Assembly (NCBI GenBank): GCA_013399855.1
Contig: VXAY01002202.1
Location: 453,132 to 517,131 of the forward strand
Direction of reading: 5' to 3'
Source of the DNA: Oxyruncus cristatus
Taxonomy: Eukaryota; Chordata; Aves; Passeriformes; Cotingidae
DNA: 64,000 nt
Shown: piece after piece, positions 12,617-24,541 of the stretch
Position numbering within the stretch: the first letter of the stretch is position 1
How the letters are laid out: every line of letters starts with the position of its first letter
The notes under the pieces: generated by a model
The model's input: the letters and a program-made list of their open reading frames with translations, nothing else
What the model was told of the DNA's origin: nothing
Database searches by the model: none
Made by a program: the position numbers and the translations under genes

Positions 12617-15041
12617 AGGTAAGGCTGTCTGAATGGGTGCTCAATTTTGGATGCAGAAGTCAGACAGAACTGTCATAAAGGTGTCATTACCATGCCTTAC
12701 TTTTAAGCACTCGAGTCCAAGAGAGTAATTTAAAGGTGAGGTGGATCCACAGGTGCTTTGTAGACTATTCCAGACAAATTAGTCATCTGAGAATAGAATT
12801 CAAAATATCTGTTTGGTAAGCCAGGCAACAGTCACCTCCACAGATAGGGTATCTGGAATGCATTGCTAGATTTCAGAGCTGGAGTCCTCCACTTTTCTCT
12901 GGTTTTGTGTCCACAGCTCTTTGACACCCCCTCCCGTTTTTGTCTTTCTCAGATCCCGTTAATTTTGAACTGTCCACACAAGGGTGCAGTTTCAACAGGA
13001 CAAATAAAGAGCATCTTGTGCTCCTCCCTCAATGTCTGTGTGCCAATGACTCAATAGTTAGAGCACTTTTCTGATTCATCATCAGTCATAACTCTTCACA
13101 ATTTTAGAAGCTTTACTTCCTAAATTTTCCAAACATTATTGTAGAAAAGAGCAGCTCTTTCTGATACATGTTTCTTGTTCATATTTACTTCCATTGACCA
13201 GCAGAATTTACTCTTAACTGTCAGAAGTCTGTATTCTATATTCAGATTCTAATTGTTAAGTGTTGAATGTTATTTTTAGAGGGATTAGTTTCAGACTTAG
13301 CGCATTTGCAAAGTGATCTTGTTCTCTTCCTGTCTAGCCTTGATCAAGGGACAATATGGTTCACATACACTGTTCTCTTGTTTGAGTTCACATAAATCAT
13401 AGTTTTTTGCAAATACAAGCTTGTCTGGATCATAATGTTGACATTTTTGAAACATCACTATCAGTAGTGAGGACTCTTGTTTCCAAAAAGATTTTTTCTT
13501 AATGGCTAATAAGGAATTTCAAATAATGGTTAACACATTTTGTTCACTGTCTGGGCAGAGGAAGGCTCCATCTGTCTAAGCAAATGGACATCAGCCATTC
13601 TGAAATTATTCACTGATAACCAACAAACATTTAGAGCCATATTGTTAACTACTGTCCTGATCAGCTTATTAATTCATTAAAGTCCTGGGATAAAGGAGTA
13701 GTAGGTTTTAATCTAAACATAATTCAGAAGGAATTCTCTGCAAAGAAAACACATTGAATTCTGAAATTCAAGTGGCTAGAAGATCCTACCTGTGTTGCAG
13801 TGTTTCACAAGCATGTTGTGAACTAATGTAGATAAAGATGCAGAATCAACACGGATTTATACCCCGCTGTCAGTAGTACAAAAACTATAAAAAGGCAGAA
13901 AGTATTATAAAAAACCATTTCCATTGAAGCCCAGAGTCATATAAAATGGACATGCTAGTGAAATCACAGGAAATACCTCTAAGTGTTACAATGACAGTGT
14001 CTAGCAATATTATGATATGAAGTGTGATACCAACTTCACAAATAAGTGTTTGATCACAGCACTCTAGTAACCTATTAATTTGTATAATTGCTATATTCAT
14101 GCAGATTGCACCTTTTTTTCATTTTTAGCAGAATATTTTGGTAAATAATGAAACAGCTTTCAATTTGGAGGAATAATTTTTCAAATATTGAATGTAGCCT
14201 CAAAAAGCATTAGTTTTGAAGTTACTTAAAAGGAAAACAGTTTCTTTTGCTATGCACTGTCACAAAAGGCACCTTAGAAAATAAAACAGCTTATCATAAT
14301 TAACTATTTATTATTTACTGTATTTATTTGTGTATATTTTATTGTTTTCATTATTTTCTGTATTTTAAATCTTAATACTTCATTATTTTAAATATTGATT
14401 TTTTGTTTGTATTGAACTATTATATTATTTATTATGCAGTCTCATCCTAAAGCTTCTTCTCTTTTGGCATTTCCTCTTTGAAATAAAATACTTCAGTTTT
14501 CAGATACCAGGTATGCTGCAACATTTTCCAGAGGTGCCAGCTTCTTTTCCATTGACAGACCTGGAAGATCAGGTTTTTGATGCTGGTGTTCCAATTCAAC
14601 AGCTTATGTTGTCTCGAGCCCTGTTTCAGGGCACTTTCCACAGGGCTACTCTACGTCCATTTGCAAATGGCTCTGCCTGGTCATCAATGCTCTTTACATG
14701 TAATTTAGGATCTTCAGCCATTTAAAGCTCAGCCTTCGGTACAAAAGAGGCTCAAGTAGAGTCTGATGGTTTTAAAGCATTTTAAACATTTTCTTTAATT
14801 TTTTTTTAATAAAATTTCACCTCTTGATCTCAAAAGAAACTAGCACTGAATTATATATGACCTAAAGCAAGTTCTTGCCAAAGAATGGATTAGGAAAAAA
14901 TAATTTCATTTGCTTACTGTGTCTGAATGGGTTCCATATGGAAAAGGCTGCTAGATTATTATTTCATCACAGATTTGACCATATCCTGAGTGCTTACGTG
15001 AACATATATTATTTTTCTTCTCTGATTGTCCTTTTAAACAG
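12617..15041. other. Non-repeat stretch upstream of the candidate exon
   Basis: AT-rich, without a recognised repeat family. On the minus strand at 14440-14722 there is a coding-looking degenerate stretch described separately. Confidence 0.45.
14440..14722 (-). pseudogene. Possible degenerate coding relic, unidentified
   Basis: On the minus strand an ATG at 14722 opens a ~31-codon frame (begins MAEDPKLHVKSIDD) that ends at a stop. After a frame change, a second frame reads on in protein-like fashion (for example EHQHQKPDLPG and LAPLENVAAYLVSEN) with in-frame stops between. Together these look like one old coding sequence broken by frameshifts and nonsense changes, such as a processed pseudogene or an ERV coding piece. 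I do not recognise the family. There is no clear poly-A tail or flanking duplication, and the plus strand is also open for 70 codons here, so chance remains possible. Confidence 0.2.
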
Positions 15042-15147
15042 CAAGAACTTCTGAGAAGCTATGGAAGGCCTCGAATACTTGATAAAAATTTACGAACAGA
15101 CCTCTCTGGAACTGTTTTAGAAAGGTCCCAGAAAAGCGGAGTCTTAG
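15042..15147 (+). CDS. Candidate internal exon of an unidentified protein
   Basis: The 106-bp segment is preceded by a pyrimidine-rich acceptor (tctgattgtccttttaaacag) and followed by a GT donor (TTAG/gtacgc, with A at +3 and G at +5). Exactly one of the three frames is open across it: 35 codons plus one base, so it would enter in phase 0 and leave in phase 1. The other two frames hit stops within 13 codons. The peptide is hydrophilic with many charged residues (starts QELLRSYGRPRILDK, ends LERSQKSGVL). Base composition is less AT-rich than the surroundings. I do not recognise the protein. No transmembrane segment or known motif is visible. This is the best host-gene exon candidate in the window, but one short exon cannot be proved by eye. 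Confidence 0.4.
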
Positions 15148-16473
15148 GTACGCTCAATAAAACTCACATTTCTCACTATGATTGCATGACAAATGATATA
15201 CAGAGAAAGGGGCTAGTCAAAGCCATAAAACATCAAAAAGTAGAAAGTACTGAGATGGACGTGTATGAATTACACTGATTCATGAATGCTAAGTTGCCCT
15301 TGGGCAGTGCTACCTCATGCAGCCAGCACTTATGAAGCTAATTAACTTTATGAAGGTAATTATTTTCACAAGGATGAACTGTTCTTGAACAATTCCTCCA
15401 ATAGTGGATATGTAAGATTTTTTTCAGACCTTGACATAAAGGCCCTAATTTGTAATTATTCATGTCTTCAAAAAAAAAAAAAAATTATGTAGTTATAATA
15501 TAAAACATATATGTATGATATTTTGGGGTTTTTTATTTAACTGGGAGTGAGGTAAGCATATTCTCATTCTATTCTGAGGTGTCTTAAAATTTAAATTAGA
15601 AAATTCAAAGTATTTCAGAGGTTACTTAAAGGACTTGACAATAATAATATATTCAATGTATAAAATAATGATGGAAATAGCAGTAACAATAAGAATTATG
15701 TTACATGTTGGGTGAGATCCCAAATTGATCTACCTCAATAACTTTTCCTGAGAAACCAACACCGAGTATTCAGTGAAGAGTTAAGAAATGAAGATCAAAA
15801 AAGTTCACATCCTTTTCAATCTACAAATTGAGACAGTCACACCAGCAATTCAGTACCCTAATCAACAGTCTAAAGAACCATATTCCAGTTTCCTTTCTTT
15901 ATTCCTTCTTTTTTCATCTTATTTTTGTCTTCATTTCCCTTATTCTTTCCACCAACTTACAATTATTTACGCACAGTTATTTTTGAACAGTTTTATCAGG
16001 AGGAAGAAAAGGTATGATAAAGGTATGATAACCAGAAAGGTTATCATCTCATGGGGACACTCTATGGCACATGGCTTTGGGTGGAGAGGGAACTGGAGTC
16101 AGTCTTCCTGATATGCCTCTCCCGCTAGTGAGTGATCTCGTCAATGACTGATCGTGCAAAAAGAAAATTCACATATGTAAAAGGGAAGGAATCTCTGGGA
16201 TGTTTGCAACATGGCTGCTGTGAGGAAATGTATCAGAAAAATCCAAGTCCGAGCAAACATTTTTTAGCAAAGCCAAATATGGCAAGCTGTAGTACCCCTA
16301 GTGTTTAGTCATTGCCTTACATAAAGGGACAAAGGAGTGTTTCCCATTTTATATCTTTAAACACTGACCATCAGATTCTTATCCCATTCACTTTTAAACA
16401 GTTAAGTCCTCTACCAACATGAACACACATGTCTCCAGGTAAAACTTTGAGGCAGGTGCAAAATGAAGGGGTA
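15148..16473. other. AT-rich stretch, nothing assigned apart from a small hairpin
   Basis: Contains a poly-A run near 15470-15484 and the perfect 9-bp inverted repeat at 16025-16047. No gene or repeat family is recognised. Confidence 0.5.
16025..16047. repeat. Short perfect hairpin next to a 10-bp tandem duplication
   Basis: ATGATAACC (16025-16033) pairs with GGTTATCAT (16039-16047) across a 5-base loop. Just upstream the decamer GGTATGATAA occurs twice (16011-16020 and 16022-16031). It is probably a replication-slippage product. No regulatory role can be read from the sequence. Confidence 0.6.
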
Positions 16474-17257
16474 GATGCCTCCTCAGCAGGTTCACTGATG
16501 ACACAAATCTGGGAGAAGGGGCCAATACCCCAGAGAGCTGTGCAGACCTTCAGGAGGACCTCGATAGGTTGGAGAGACGGGCAAAGAAGAACTGCCTGAA
16601 ATTCAACAGAAAAAAATGCAGGGTCCTGAAGCTGGAGAAGAATAAGTACAGGCTGGGGGCTAACCTGCTGGAGAGCAGTTCTGCAGAGAAGAACCTGAGG
16701 GTACTGGTGGACAACAAGTTGTCCATGAGCCAGTAGTGTGTTTTTTTGGCCAGGAAGGCCAGTGGTATCCTGGGGTGCATTAGAAAGAACATTATCAGCA
16801 GGTCGAGAGAGGTCATCCTGCACCTTGACACATCCCTAATGAGGGCTCATCTGGAGTGCTGTGTCCAGTTCTGGGCTCCTTGGGACAAGAAAGACATGGA
16901 ACTCCTGGAGTGGGACTTGCGGAGGGCAACAAAGATGATTAAGGGACTGGAGCATCTCTTCTATGAGGAAAGGCTGAGGGAATTGGGCCTGTTTAGCCTG
17001 GAGAAGAGAAGACTGAGTAGGAACCTTATCAATATATGTATGTATCTGAAGGATGGGGGTCAAGAGGATGGAGGCAGGATCTTCTTGGTGAAGCAATAGG
17101 ACAAGAGGCAATGTGCAGAAAGTGGAAAGAAAGTGGAAAACAAGAAGTTCCACAGGAACATGAGGAAGAACTTCTTTACTGTGAGGGTGACAGAGCACTG
17201 GAACAGGTTCCACAGAGAGGTTGTGGAGTCTCCTTCCCTGGAGATTTTAAAAACCTG
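16474..17257 (+). mobile_element. CR1 LINE, ORF2 3' region (plus strand), first part of a split copy
   Basis: Sense CR1 starting in the reverse-transcriptase domain. The catalytic box is still visible as FTDDT (16488 onward; the family has FADDT), followed by the conserved C-terminal blocks around 'tgaaattcaacagaaaaaaatgc', 'gtggacaacaagttgtccatgagcca', 'ggaaggccagtggtatcctgggg', 'tggagtgctgtgtccagttctgggctc', 'ttgggcctgtttagcctggagaagag' and 'aggaagaacttctttactgtgagggtgacagagcactgg'. Fragments of up to 117 codons remain open but stops and frameshifts break the ORF. The copy is interrupted at 17257 by an LTR and resumes at 17829. Confidence 0.94.
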
Positions 17258-17828
17258 CCCCAGCCAGCAACCAAGTACTACAAAGTCACTCGCTCACTTC
17301 CCCAGCAGCAGGATTGAAGAGAGAATTGGAAGGTTAAAAGTGTGAAAACTCATTGATTGAGATAAAGACAGTTTAATAGGGAAAGCAAAAGCCACGCACA
17401 CAAGCAAAGCAAAACAAGGAATTCATTCACTGCTTCCCATAGGCAAGCAGTTCAGTCATCCCCAGGGCCCCACTATGTGTAATGGTTACTGGGGAAGACA
17501 AATGTCATCACTCCAAATGTCACTCTCTTCCTTCTTGTTCCCCTCATTTGATATACTGAGCATGATGTCATATGGTATGGAATATCCCTTTGGTCAGTTG
17601 GGGTCACCTGTCCCAGCTGTGTCTCTTCCCAACTTCCCATGCACCCCCAGTCTTCTCACCAGTGTGGCAGTACGAAAAGCAGAAAAGGCCCTGACTCTGT
17701 GTAAACACTTCTCAGAATTAGCTAAGATGTTTCTGTACTATAAATTATGTGTTCAGCATAAATCCAAACCTAGCCCCATATTAGCCACTGTGAAGAAAAC
17801 CAGCTCTACCTCAGCCTGGACCAGCACA
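17258..17828 (-). mobile_element. Solo LTR of an avian endogenous retrovirus (minus strand), inserted in CR1
   Basis: Read on the minus strand the element starts TGTGCTGGTCCAGGCTG at 17828. It carries a block around 'ggccttttctgct', a stretch 'ggggtgcatgggaagttggg' and a TATA-like box near 17545-17556. A polyadenylation signal ATTAAA lies at 17372-17377 (reverse complement), followed by the U5-like end. This layout matches a common avian LTR family that I recognise. The last ~13 bp expected at its 3' end are missing at the 17257/17258 join, so the expected flanking duplication is not seen. No internal retroviral genes remain, so it is a solo LTR. Frames in it (for example 17475-17834) are not genes. 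Confidence 0.88.
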
Positions 17829-17925
17829 ATGTGATCCTGAAGAACATTCTCTAGGGGACACAGCTTGAGCAGAGAGGTTGAAGTAGATGACCTCCAGTGG
17901 TCTCTTACAACCTTACTCACTTTGT
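17829..17925 (+). mobile_element. CR1 LINE 3' tail, second part of the split copy
   Basis: Continues the CR1 interrupted at 17257: 'acattctctaggggac' and 'ttgaagtagatgacctccagtggtctcttacaacctta' are the CR1 3' non-coding tail, ending near 'ctttgtg'. The two parts join in the normal CR1 order with only a few bases lost, which shows the LTR inserted later. Confidence 0.88.
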
Positions 17926-20900
17926 GTATTTAATGACAGGGAGCCAGGCAATCTCTTAGGTTGCAGGCCAGTCACTCATTAGAGATCTACAGTCACTGTG
18001 TCTGCTGAACAAAACACAAATCAGAATGATTTGATCAGCCTGCCCAAACACATACCATAAAATATTCCTGTCATCACTGAGGCAGGAAGCAAAAAGAGTT
18101 CATGAAACAACTCTTCACAGAAAATGTGGTAACTGGTAGCCTGCTAGAAGCTGCCACCACACCAGTTTTGAAGAGGTAAGTTTATTGGCATCTCACAGCA
18201 TTCATATTTTTATACTTCTTCTTCCATTGAAAAATTCATTAATATTCTCCAATTAGAAATTAATTTCTAGAATCTCCTTGAAACCTGCTCTCTTCTTCTC
18301 ATTGATTATTAATTAATTTGTGAAATTTCATGCAAGTGAGAACAGTATTTCTGCATAATGTCATTAGTCAACAATAAGATCTAGCCTAGCCTCAGTTATG
18401 TTTTTATACAGACTGTCTGAACTTCTGGAAACATCACTGTATGGTGATTTGTAAATTTACCTAAGCAGCTATAGTGAGAAGTAGTCAGTCCTGGGGCTTA
18501 ATATTACTTGTAATAAAACTTGAACAATTTGAATCCTTTCTGTATAAGTTATGAAAAATGTAAAAGGGAAAGTCAAGGGAAAACTGGAATCTCATCTACT
18601 CACTCTGGCTAATAGAGATCGTGTTTCTGAGTTGTAGTGTACTGTAGAAACATCCTCATACTGTTCAGGAAGCAGAACTGGAAACGCACTAAGAAACATC
18701 ACCAAGGAGAAGATGAAAAGAACAAACTGCATAGGTATTTCAGCAGGACTATCATTTTTGAGTTGAGGTACTCTTCACCACCTGGGCGTACTGATTCATT
18801 TCCAACCCATGGGAGGCAAAATTACTCGAGAGTTTCCCACCTTTAATCACCAGCAGCAGAATGAGAAGGGAAAATTGGCAAGCAAGCAGCTTCTATATTT
18901 ATGTTCAGTGAGCCACTGTTCTGTGTGAAAAGGATGTAAACTGAAGATCTAATCTGGTCTTCACTCTAAGCTAACAAATTTCCCTAACCAGCTATCAAAT
19001 ATTTCAGGTTTTCTTGAACAGGAGATCCACTGAAATCCTACATGTGGTTTCACAGTATTTAAAACCAAGTCATGAAAGATCCAACTGTGCAGCACACTAC
19101 ACAGATGAATCTGCTTTCATATTTCTGATTTAGTAAATATTTCTAAGAGTACATTAAAAAGCACAAGGCAAAGAATTGTCCATATTTAGCAAGAAAGTGC
19201 AAAGAACACACAGCTTATGAGGACATACTTTTTTTGTGAAATGATGAAGAGTTATCAGTATATTCCTATTCAACTTTTGTTTCCCCTCGTCTCCTTCGAG
19301 TACATAGTACCAGATGAAAAATAGTGTAAGAAAACCCTTGTCTCAAGTTTTGGAGAGTCTTATTCACATCTGAATTTAAGTAGTTTGATTAAGCACTGTT
19401 TATAAAACTGCCTTAGGTTCCCCAACTCTATAGAGATTTTGTCTGTGTGTCCTGTCTTAGTGAACTGATCTTGTTTACATATAAGCCTAAGAGTGCTAAG
19501 CGAGCCCCAAAATTAATCTGTTTTCAGCCTTATGAATGTTAGACACCCCATGCAAGCCACAGAATTGTTATTAATTAAAAGGATGAGAGAGGGAAAACCA
19601 CTGTAAAACTTTTCTTACATAGTCTATTAATAATAGATAGTGGTTTCTAATTTATTTTTAATTAAAATGTAAAAAAAACTTACCTTACCCTTGTTTTTTG
19701 TCTAATATTTCTCTATGTTGAGAATGTTAAATGTTCTAGTCAAAGAAAGTAGTTCTGACACTGTCCTTGCAAGTCATACACAAAGGCTAAGTGAAAAAAA
19801 GTGACAGTGTAAGAAGGGAATAGAGGAAAAAAGAAAATAAAGTCACTCATTAAGTGAAGAGAATATTAATAGCCTTCTCTTTTACTGTGTTTGCAAGAGT
19901 ACAGAACTTCCTGTTTTTCTGACTGCAGAATGACACTTTGGAGTGTCTTGAGCAACACAGATAGAAGAGAAACACCTTTAGTGCTTTGATTTACTCAGGG
20001 GTATCACTAGATGAAAATGCTGCAGGGTCATAGAGCTCCATTTTCATGTGTATTGACATAAGAAACATACATTCCAGAAACTGGCTGTTGTTTTTGGTAG
20101 AAGACTGCTTAATTTCACAGGGTGGAGAGCAGAAATCTCTCTTCCAAAATGTCAGAAGTGTCAACAGGATCCTTTTTGTAGAATTTCATCCCTGTCTCTA
20201 GTGATGACACCTTGTTGTTTGAATTACCCCATCCCAAAATGTGTAATTACAAGAAATTTTTTTGGCAATAGTCCTTTGTATATTAAGAATGCAAATGACC
20301 CATGGTAGTATGTAGTAGTAGCTTTATAATAGAAATAAAATATCATGATTTGACATTTATTTTTCTCAACAGGAAATATTACGTTCTCTAAAAGAGTGAA
20401 AAATTAAGCTAAACAGTGACATATAATGTTATGTAAAAGAATACCCAATTATATTTTATTTAAAGATGAAGAAGTCTTTTGTTATACCAATATATTTGTC
20501 TACCTTTTCTTGGTAAAATATCATACATGCAATGTATGTATGACAAGGATTTTCTCTTGTGGGATTTCCTCAGTAGTTAGGCTGATATTATCCCCAGTAG
20601 TGGTTCCCTGAAGAAATAAGTCTGTAGGGAAGGTGTTAAATCAGTCCAAGTTCTCACAACGTTACCTCCCTACATAATTCTAGAGGATTTAAAAATAAGT
20701 CAGGTTTTACAGCCATAGATATTTCAGGACAGGGAGGAAATGTTCAGAATTGCCTCAGGGAATTGTCCTTACTTGCATAAGAACACAGAAGCCTTCACTG
20801 AAGTGGGGTGGATTTCTGATGGCGAAATCCAAGGATACTATCCTAATACCTCTCTGCCCAGCAAAGTGTTTTTTTCCTTTTTCCACCCTAGCTCAGAAAT

Positions 20901-20989
20901 TAGACTGTTCATGAAGGACACAGTAGGTCCCGTCTACAAAAGCCTCTACATAACGGGAATCTGTCCAAGATTTTAGTTCCCTGAAGGAG
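17926..20989. other. AT-rich stretch without assigned features
   Basis: No repeat family recognised. A 69-codon plus frame at 18637-18846 follows pyrimidine-poor AGs and has no domain. A 78-codon frame at 20740-20976 abuts the GC-richer block that follows. Neither is supported as a gene. Confidence 0.45.
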
Positions 20990-21585
20990 TTTGCTGTCCC
21001 TGCCCAGTCACTCCTGAGACCCCCCCTACCCCTTCCCATGTACCATGGTGTCTCTATTAGCCTGGGGCCATCTGTCTCTGCCTCAGAGATGTAGGTATGC
21101 CTGGCTCCAGCTCCAGCTCCCTGACCAGGATTCTGTAGGTAGCTCTTTTCCTGCAGGGACCCTGGGACATGCAACATAGCTTGCTCTGCCCTGCCTCTAA
21201 CCCTCTTTATGGGACAGACCTTGGACACACATTGCAGGCTGATCTCCAGCCTGGTCAGGAGCATCTTCTTTGCTCCTGACTGGATCTCATTCCTGCCCAC
21301 TGTGCTCAGACCCCGTGGAACTACATATTGCTGAGGGTGTGGCTGGCTCTGAGATTGCTCTAAGCCCTTTGTGAGCAGCCTGACCTCACTGAGCCTTGCC
21401 AGAATTAAACCTAATGTTATGCTATGGCTTGTCCCCCAGGAGCATGTGCTGGGTTTCTTTGTGTGAGCTTATGAGTCTGCAACCCCAACTACTGAAGCTG
21501 TACCCCTGTGCAAAATGAACTTAAGTTTCATCAGACCGAAGAACCTACTGATGAGGATATATCTGAGCTCCAGCCTTTGCTCCAG
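20990..21585 (+). mobile_element. Possible degraded LTR (GC-richer block)
   Basis: Base composition changes sharply from AT-rich flanks to a block with C-runs (CCCCCC near 21020), repeated 'cagctccagctcc' and 'cctggtcagga' motifs and a possible polyadenylation signal ATTAAA at 21404-21409. About 25 bases after the signal comes the stretch 'tcccccaggagcatgtgctgg', which has the look of an LTR R/U5 region. The minus strand is open for 135 codons (20893-21300) but with a composition-driven sequence lacking any domain. I cannot define TG...CA ends or a target duplication, so the LTR reading is tentative. A CpG-poor host regulatory element is an alternative. Confidence 0.35.
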
Positions 21586-22623
21586 TGATATTTTTTTGTG
21601 TTTTACAAGCAATAGTCATGAATAAAATGGATCAAATCTCTTTCATGTATTGTTTGATAGTGGCACCTTCCTCCATTTCAAGAGGATGTTTAATAAAGCA
21701 TGAAGTCGTGTTCCCATTTTCTTATTTTGCTTGTCCTTTTCCTCTACCCCAGATAATCTTTTCTATATAGAACAATACTCCCTGCTGTTGCAAATAAGCT
21801 GTCTTGTTGATTATTGCATTTTCCAAGGAGATAAGAGATGGGAGTTTGTATTCCCTCAGACAGAAACTGGCACTGACCCTAGGTCTCTCCTGTTCGGGGG
21901 AAATGAGTTAGCCATCAAGGTATTTTATAAAGAGGAGAAAACAAATATGGCATCATCATTGATAGTGCTTGAAGGAAGGTCGTCCTGCCTTGTTTCTGTG
22001 AAACAATTAGTACTAGAACTAAGAAAGAGTGATTTTCTGTGGATTTATTTTTTGCAGTTGATTGACTACAATCTATGAAAATACAATCTCTGATTGAAGC
22101 TTTTGCTTTGATTTGGGCATGTGTATACACGGTCTAATATTAGAGCCTAGTTACAAGTAAGGTGTAGAATTTAAGCTGAATGTTTTCCTTCAGTCATAAC
22201 ACTTTCAGAGTCTCTAGCCTTCTCCTGTTCAGTTTTTTAATAAATAAGAAAAGTTGGGGGAATGGCTGGCAGGGCAGCGGCTAAATCTGTATTAGTAACT
22301 AAAAAAGGTCGGGGACTATTCTCTGGCCCTGAGGGTAAAGGGAAGGACAAGGCTCACATTCACGTATTTTTTTCCTCTCTTTCTTACCAGAATGGGTTGA
22401 GCTTGCTCATACTTCCTTTTTAACATGTTTCTTGGCTTGTGATGTATCATCTGATCCGGGCCTGGGCTTTGGCTGGAAAGCAGTTCTGTTGTGTAAAATT
22501 TTTGCTAAGACCTATTGAAACAGATATAGTCATTGACCAGTGTGGAGTCCTTGCTCCATTTCAGAGGTATCTGAAATGTATTGAGAATACACATAAACGG
22601 TACAATCTGTAATAAATAGGACT

Positions 22624-22746
22624 AAAAAAAAAAAAAATAAAATTTATTTTAATAAAATATAAATAACATAATCATAATATAATTAAATAAAATCAATCAA
22701 AAATATAATATAATTTAACAAATAAATATAATTTAATACTATTTAA
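22624..22746. repeat. A/T-only low-complexity tract
   Basis: More than 120 bp almost without G, beginning with a 14-base A-run and continuing as AATAAAATATAAATAA-type sequence. Confidence 0.88.
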
Positions 22747-23334
22747 ACCTGGTTAAATTTGTCCTTTAGAGACACTTATAGAATCATAATATGACAAAGC
22801 CACTGATTTTACTGATTAACATACCATTGCACCTGTCAGAAGTGTGATTTAAGATATCACTCCCCTCTTTAGATTTCTCTGTTAATAATTCTGTAATGTT
22901 TTACATGCAAAACAGTGTCTTAAGAAAAAAAAGGAATATAGATTACATGTAGACTCAAGAACCTCATATTATCTTAAGATTGAACAGCCTAACAAAAATG
23001 CAAAAAATATCCTTGCTAGTTCAGTTAGAGCAATACTAACACTTCGAATCCAAAGTTTCTTAAAACTTTCATGTTTTGATATTTAAAATTCTTGTACAAA
23101 AAAACTGTCTGCCCTTTATGCTCACACTTTTCCTGTCCCTTTGAGTGCTGAGGTTGATGGGGTTAGTCTTCCTCAATAAAAAATGAGAAAAATGAATGAG
23201 AAGGGGGTTCAAGGATGAGCCACCAGCATCCCTTACTCTTTACTTCAAGGTACCTGACACTGATGATGGAGATTTCTTCCATCTGCTCTGTCATGGGTGT
23301 GTTTGGAATTATTTTCATGAGTACTTAAAAAGCC

Positions 23335-23404
23335 TTCCTCCCCTCCCCTCCCTTTCCCTTTCCCTTTCCCTTTCCCTTTCCCTTTCCCTTTCCCTTTCCT
23401 TTCT
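23335..23404. repeat. (TTTCCC)n hexamer microsatellite
   Basis: Seven perfect TTTCCC units run from 23353 to 23394, flanked by degenerate CCCTCCC and CCTTTCTT. The purine strand is (GGGAAA)n. Frames across it encode Ser-Leu or Lys-Gly repeats and are artefacts. Confidence 0.95.
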
Positions 23405-24541
23405 TCCACATGACAATAATCAGTAAGTCCCAAGGCCAAAGTTAAATCATTGTGAAGCCAGTAGCCTGCTGCTAAGAAAGTTCTATTGACTGAGGTAAAT
23501 GCCCTTTCAGTTAGCAGACTCACAGTTTTTTAACCAGCAGAAGTTTACAGACTTAATATTGGGTATGCAGGACTCAGTGTTCCCTTTTGTGTCTGCCTGT
23601 CACCTAAGGGCTTTAAAAGTTTCCAACTTTACTCAGATCTGTAGATAAGTACACAATTTATGCATAAAGAAGATACAGTTGACGTCGCAACCAATTTTTT
23701 TTGTTTGTTTGTTTTCCCCTGTTCTTTGGGTTTGGTTTTGTTTTTCTTTCCTCATAGTGCACTGAGACAAGTTTAGCTGTTGGATGTCATGAACTCTCAG
23801 TCATGATTCTGTATCAAATTGCAGAGAGCTACACTAAATCTGCAAGAACTTCTCTACTATAAATGACAGATAAATCATAGGAGTATTTATGTACAGGAAC
23901 ATTGTAATGTATTCAGTGTTCCATGATCCAAATACAATTTGCAGATCATTTATTATAATTTGTTAACATCCTTGATCAATGTCTGTGCTGTCTATTTTGA
24001 CTGCCTTGAGTAAATTCCCCCTAACATTGCACTGAGTATTGACTATGTATGGATTATATAGGTTAGTCCAAGAGTTACAAATATTTTAGCTCTTACAAAC
24101 TATGAGACAAAATAACAGAGCTGATGAAATTATAATCCCATATGTCCACATATATTTATCACTTATTTATAATCAGTGGTTTCAGAGGACTGACTCATTG
24201 TCTGTTACTCCTTCGTTTGCAGCTGCTAAATAGGGTGTTTTTTTAAAAAAAGAAAAAACCCAAAACCCCTCAAGTTGTCTCAGTATATATGATGAATGTT
24301 TTTTTCATAGAGATAGTAAATAGTCATGAGTGGGGTAGAAATGAGTTTTGTGTTGGAATGAAATGTTATAATAGTCTCCGTATTAGAGTGTGATATATAC
24401 TAAATATTAAAAAAAAAAATCTTAAAATCACACATATGTTGTCATTTAATTTTTTTCTTTTTAAGGTAAGCCGAAGTCTGAGATTTGTGCACCATATGGT
24501 ATTAAAAATCTTTAATGATTGTTGTGGGTTGATTACCACTA

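Larger units (their letters stand above)
21586..24541. other. AT-rich stretch with microsatellites
   Basis: Holds an A/T-rich tract (22624-22746), a (TTTCCC)n array (23335-23404) and a T/G-rich tract (about 23693-23752). Weak CR1-like terminus text (atagaatcataat) at 22779-22792 may mark a very old minus CR1 piece. No gene is recognised. Confidence 0.5.

Noticed and set aside
16371..17317. Frames of up to 150 codons on both strands
   Set aside because: They lie in the CR1 ORF2 remnant. The sense frame is a broken retrotransposon frame and the minus frames are shadows.
22779..22870. Possible very old minus-strand CR1 piece
   Set aside because: Only the terminal 'atagaatcataat' words and a few scattered matches remain, too little to call.
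23196..23523. Frames encoding Ser-Leu and Lys-Gly repeats
   Set aside because: They translate the TTTCCC hexamer array.
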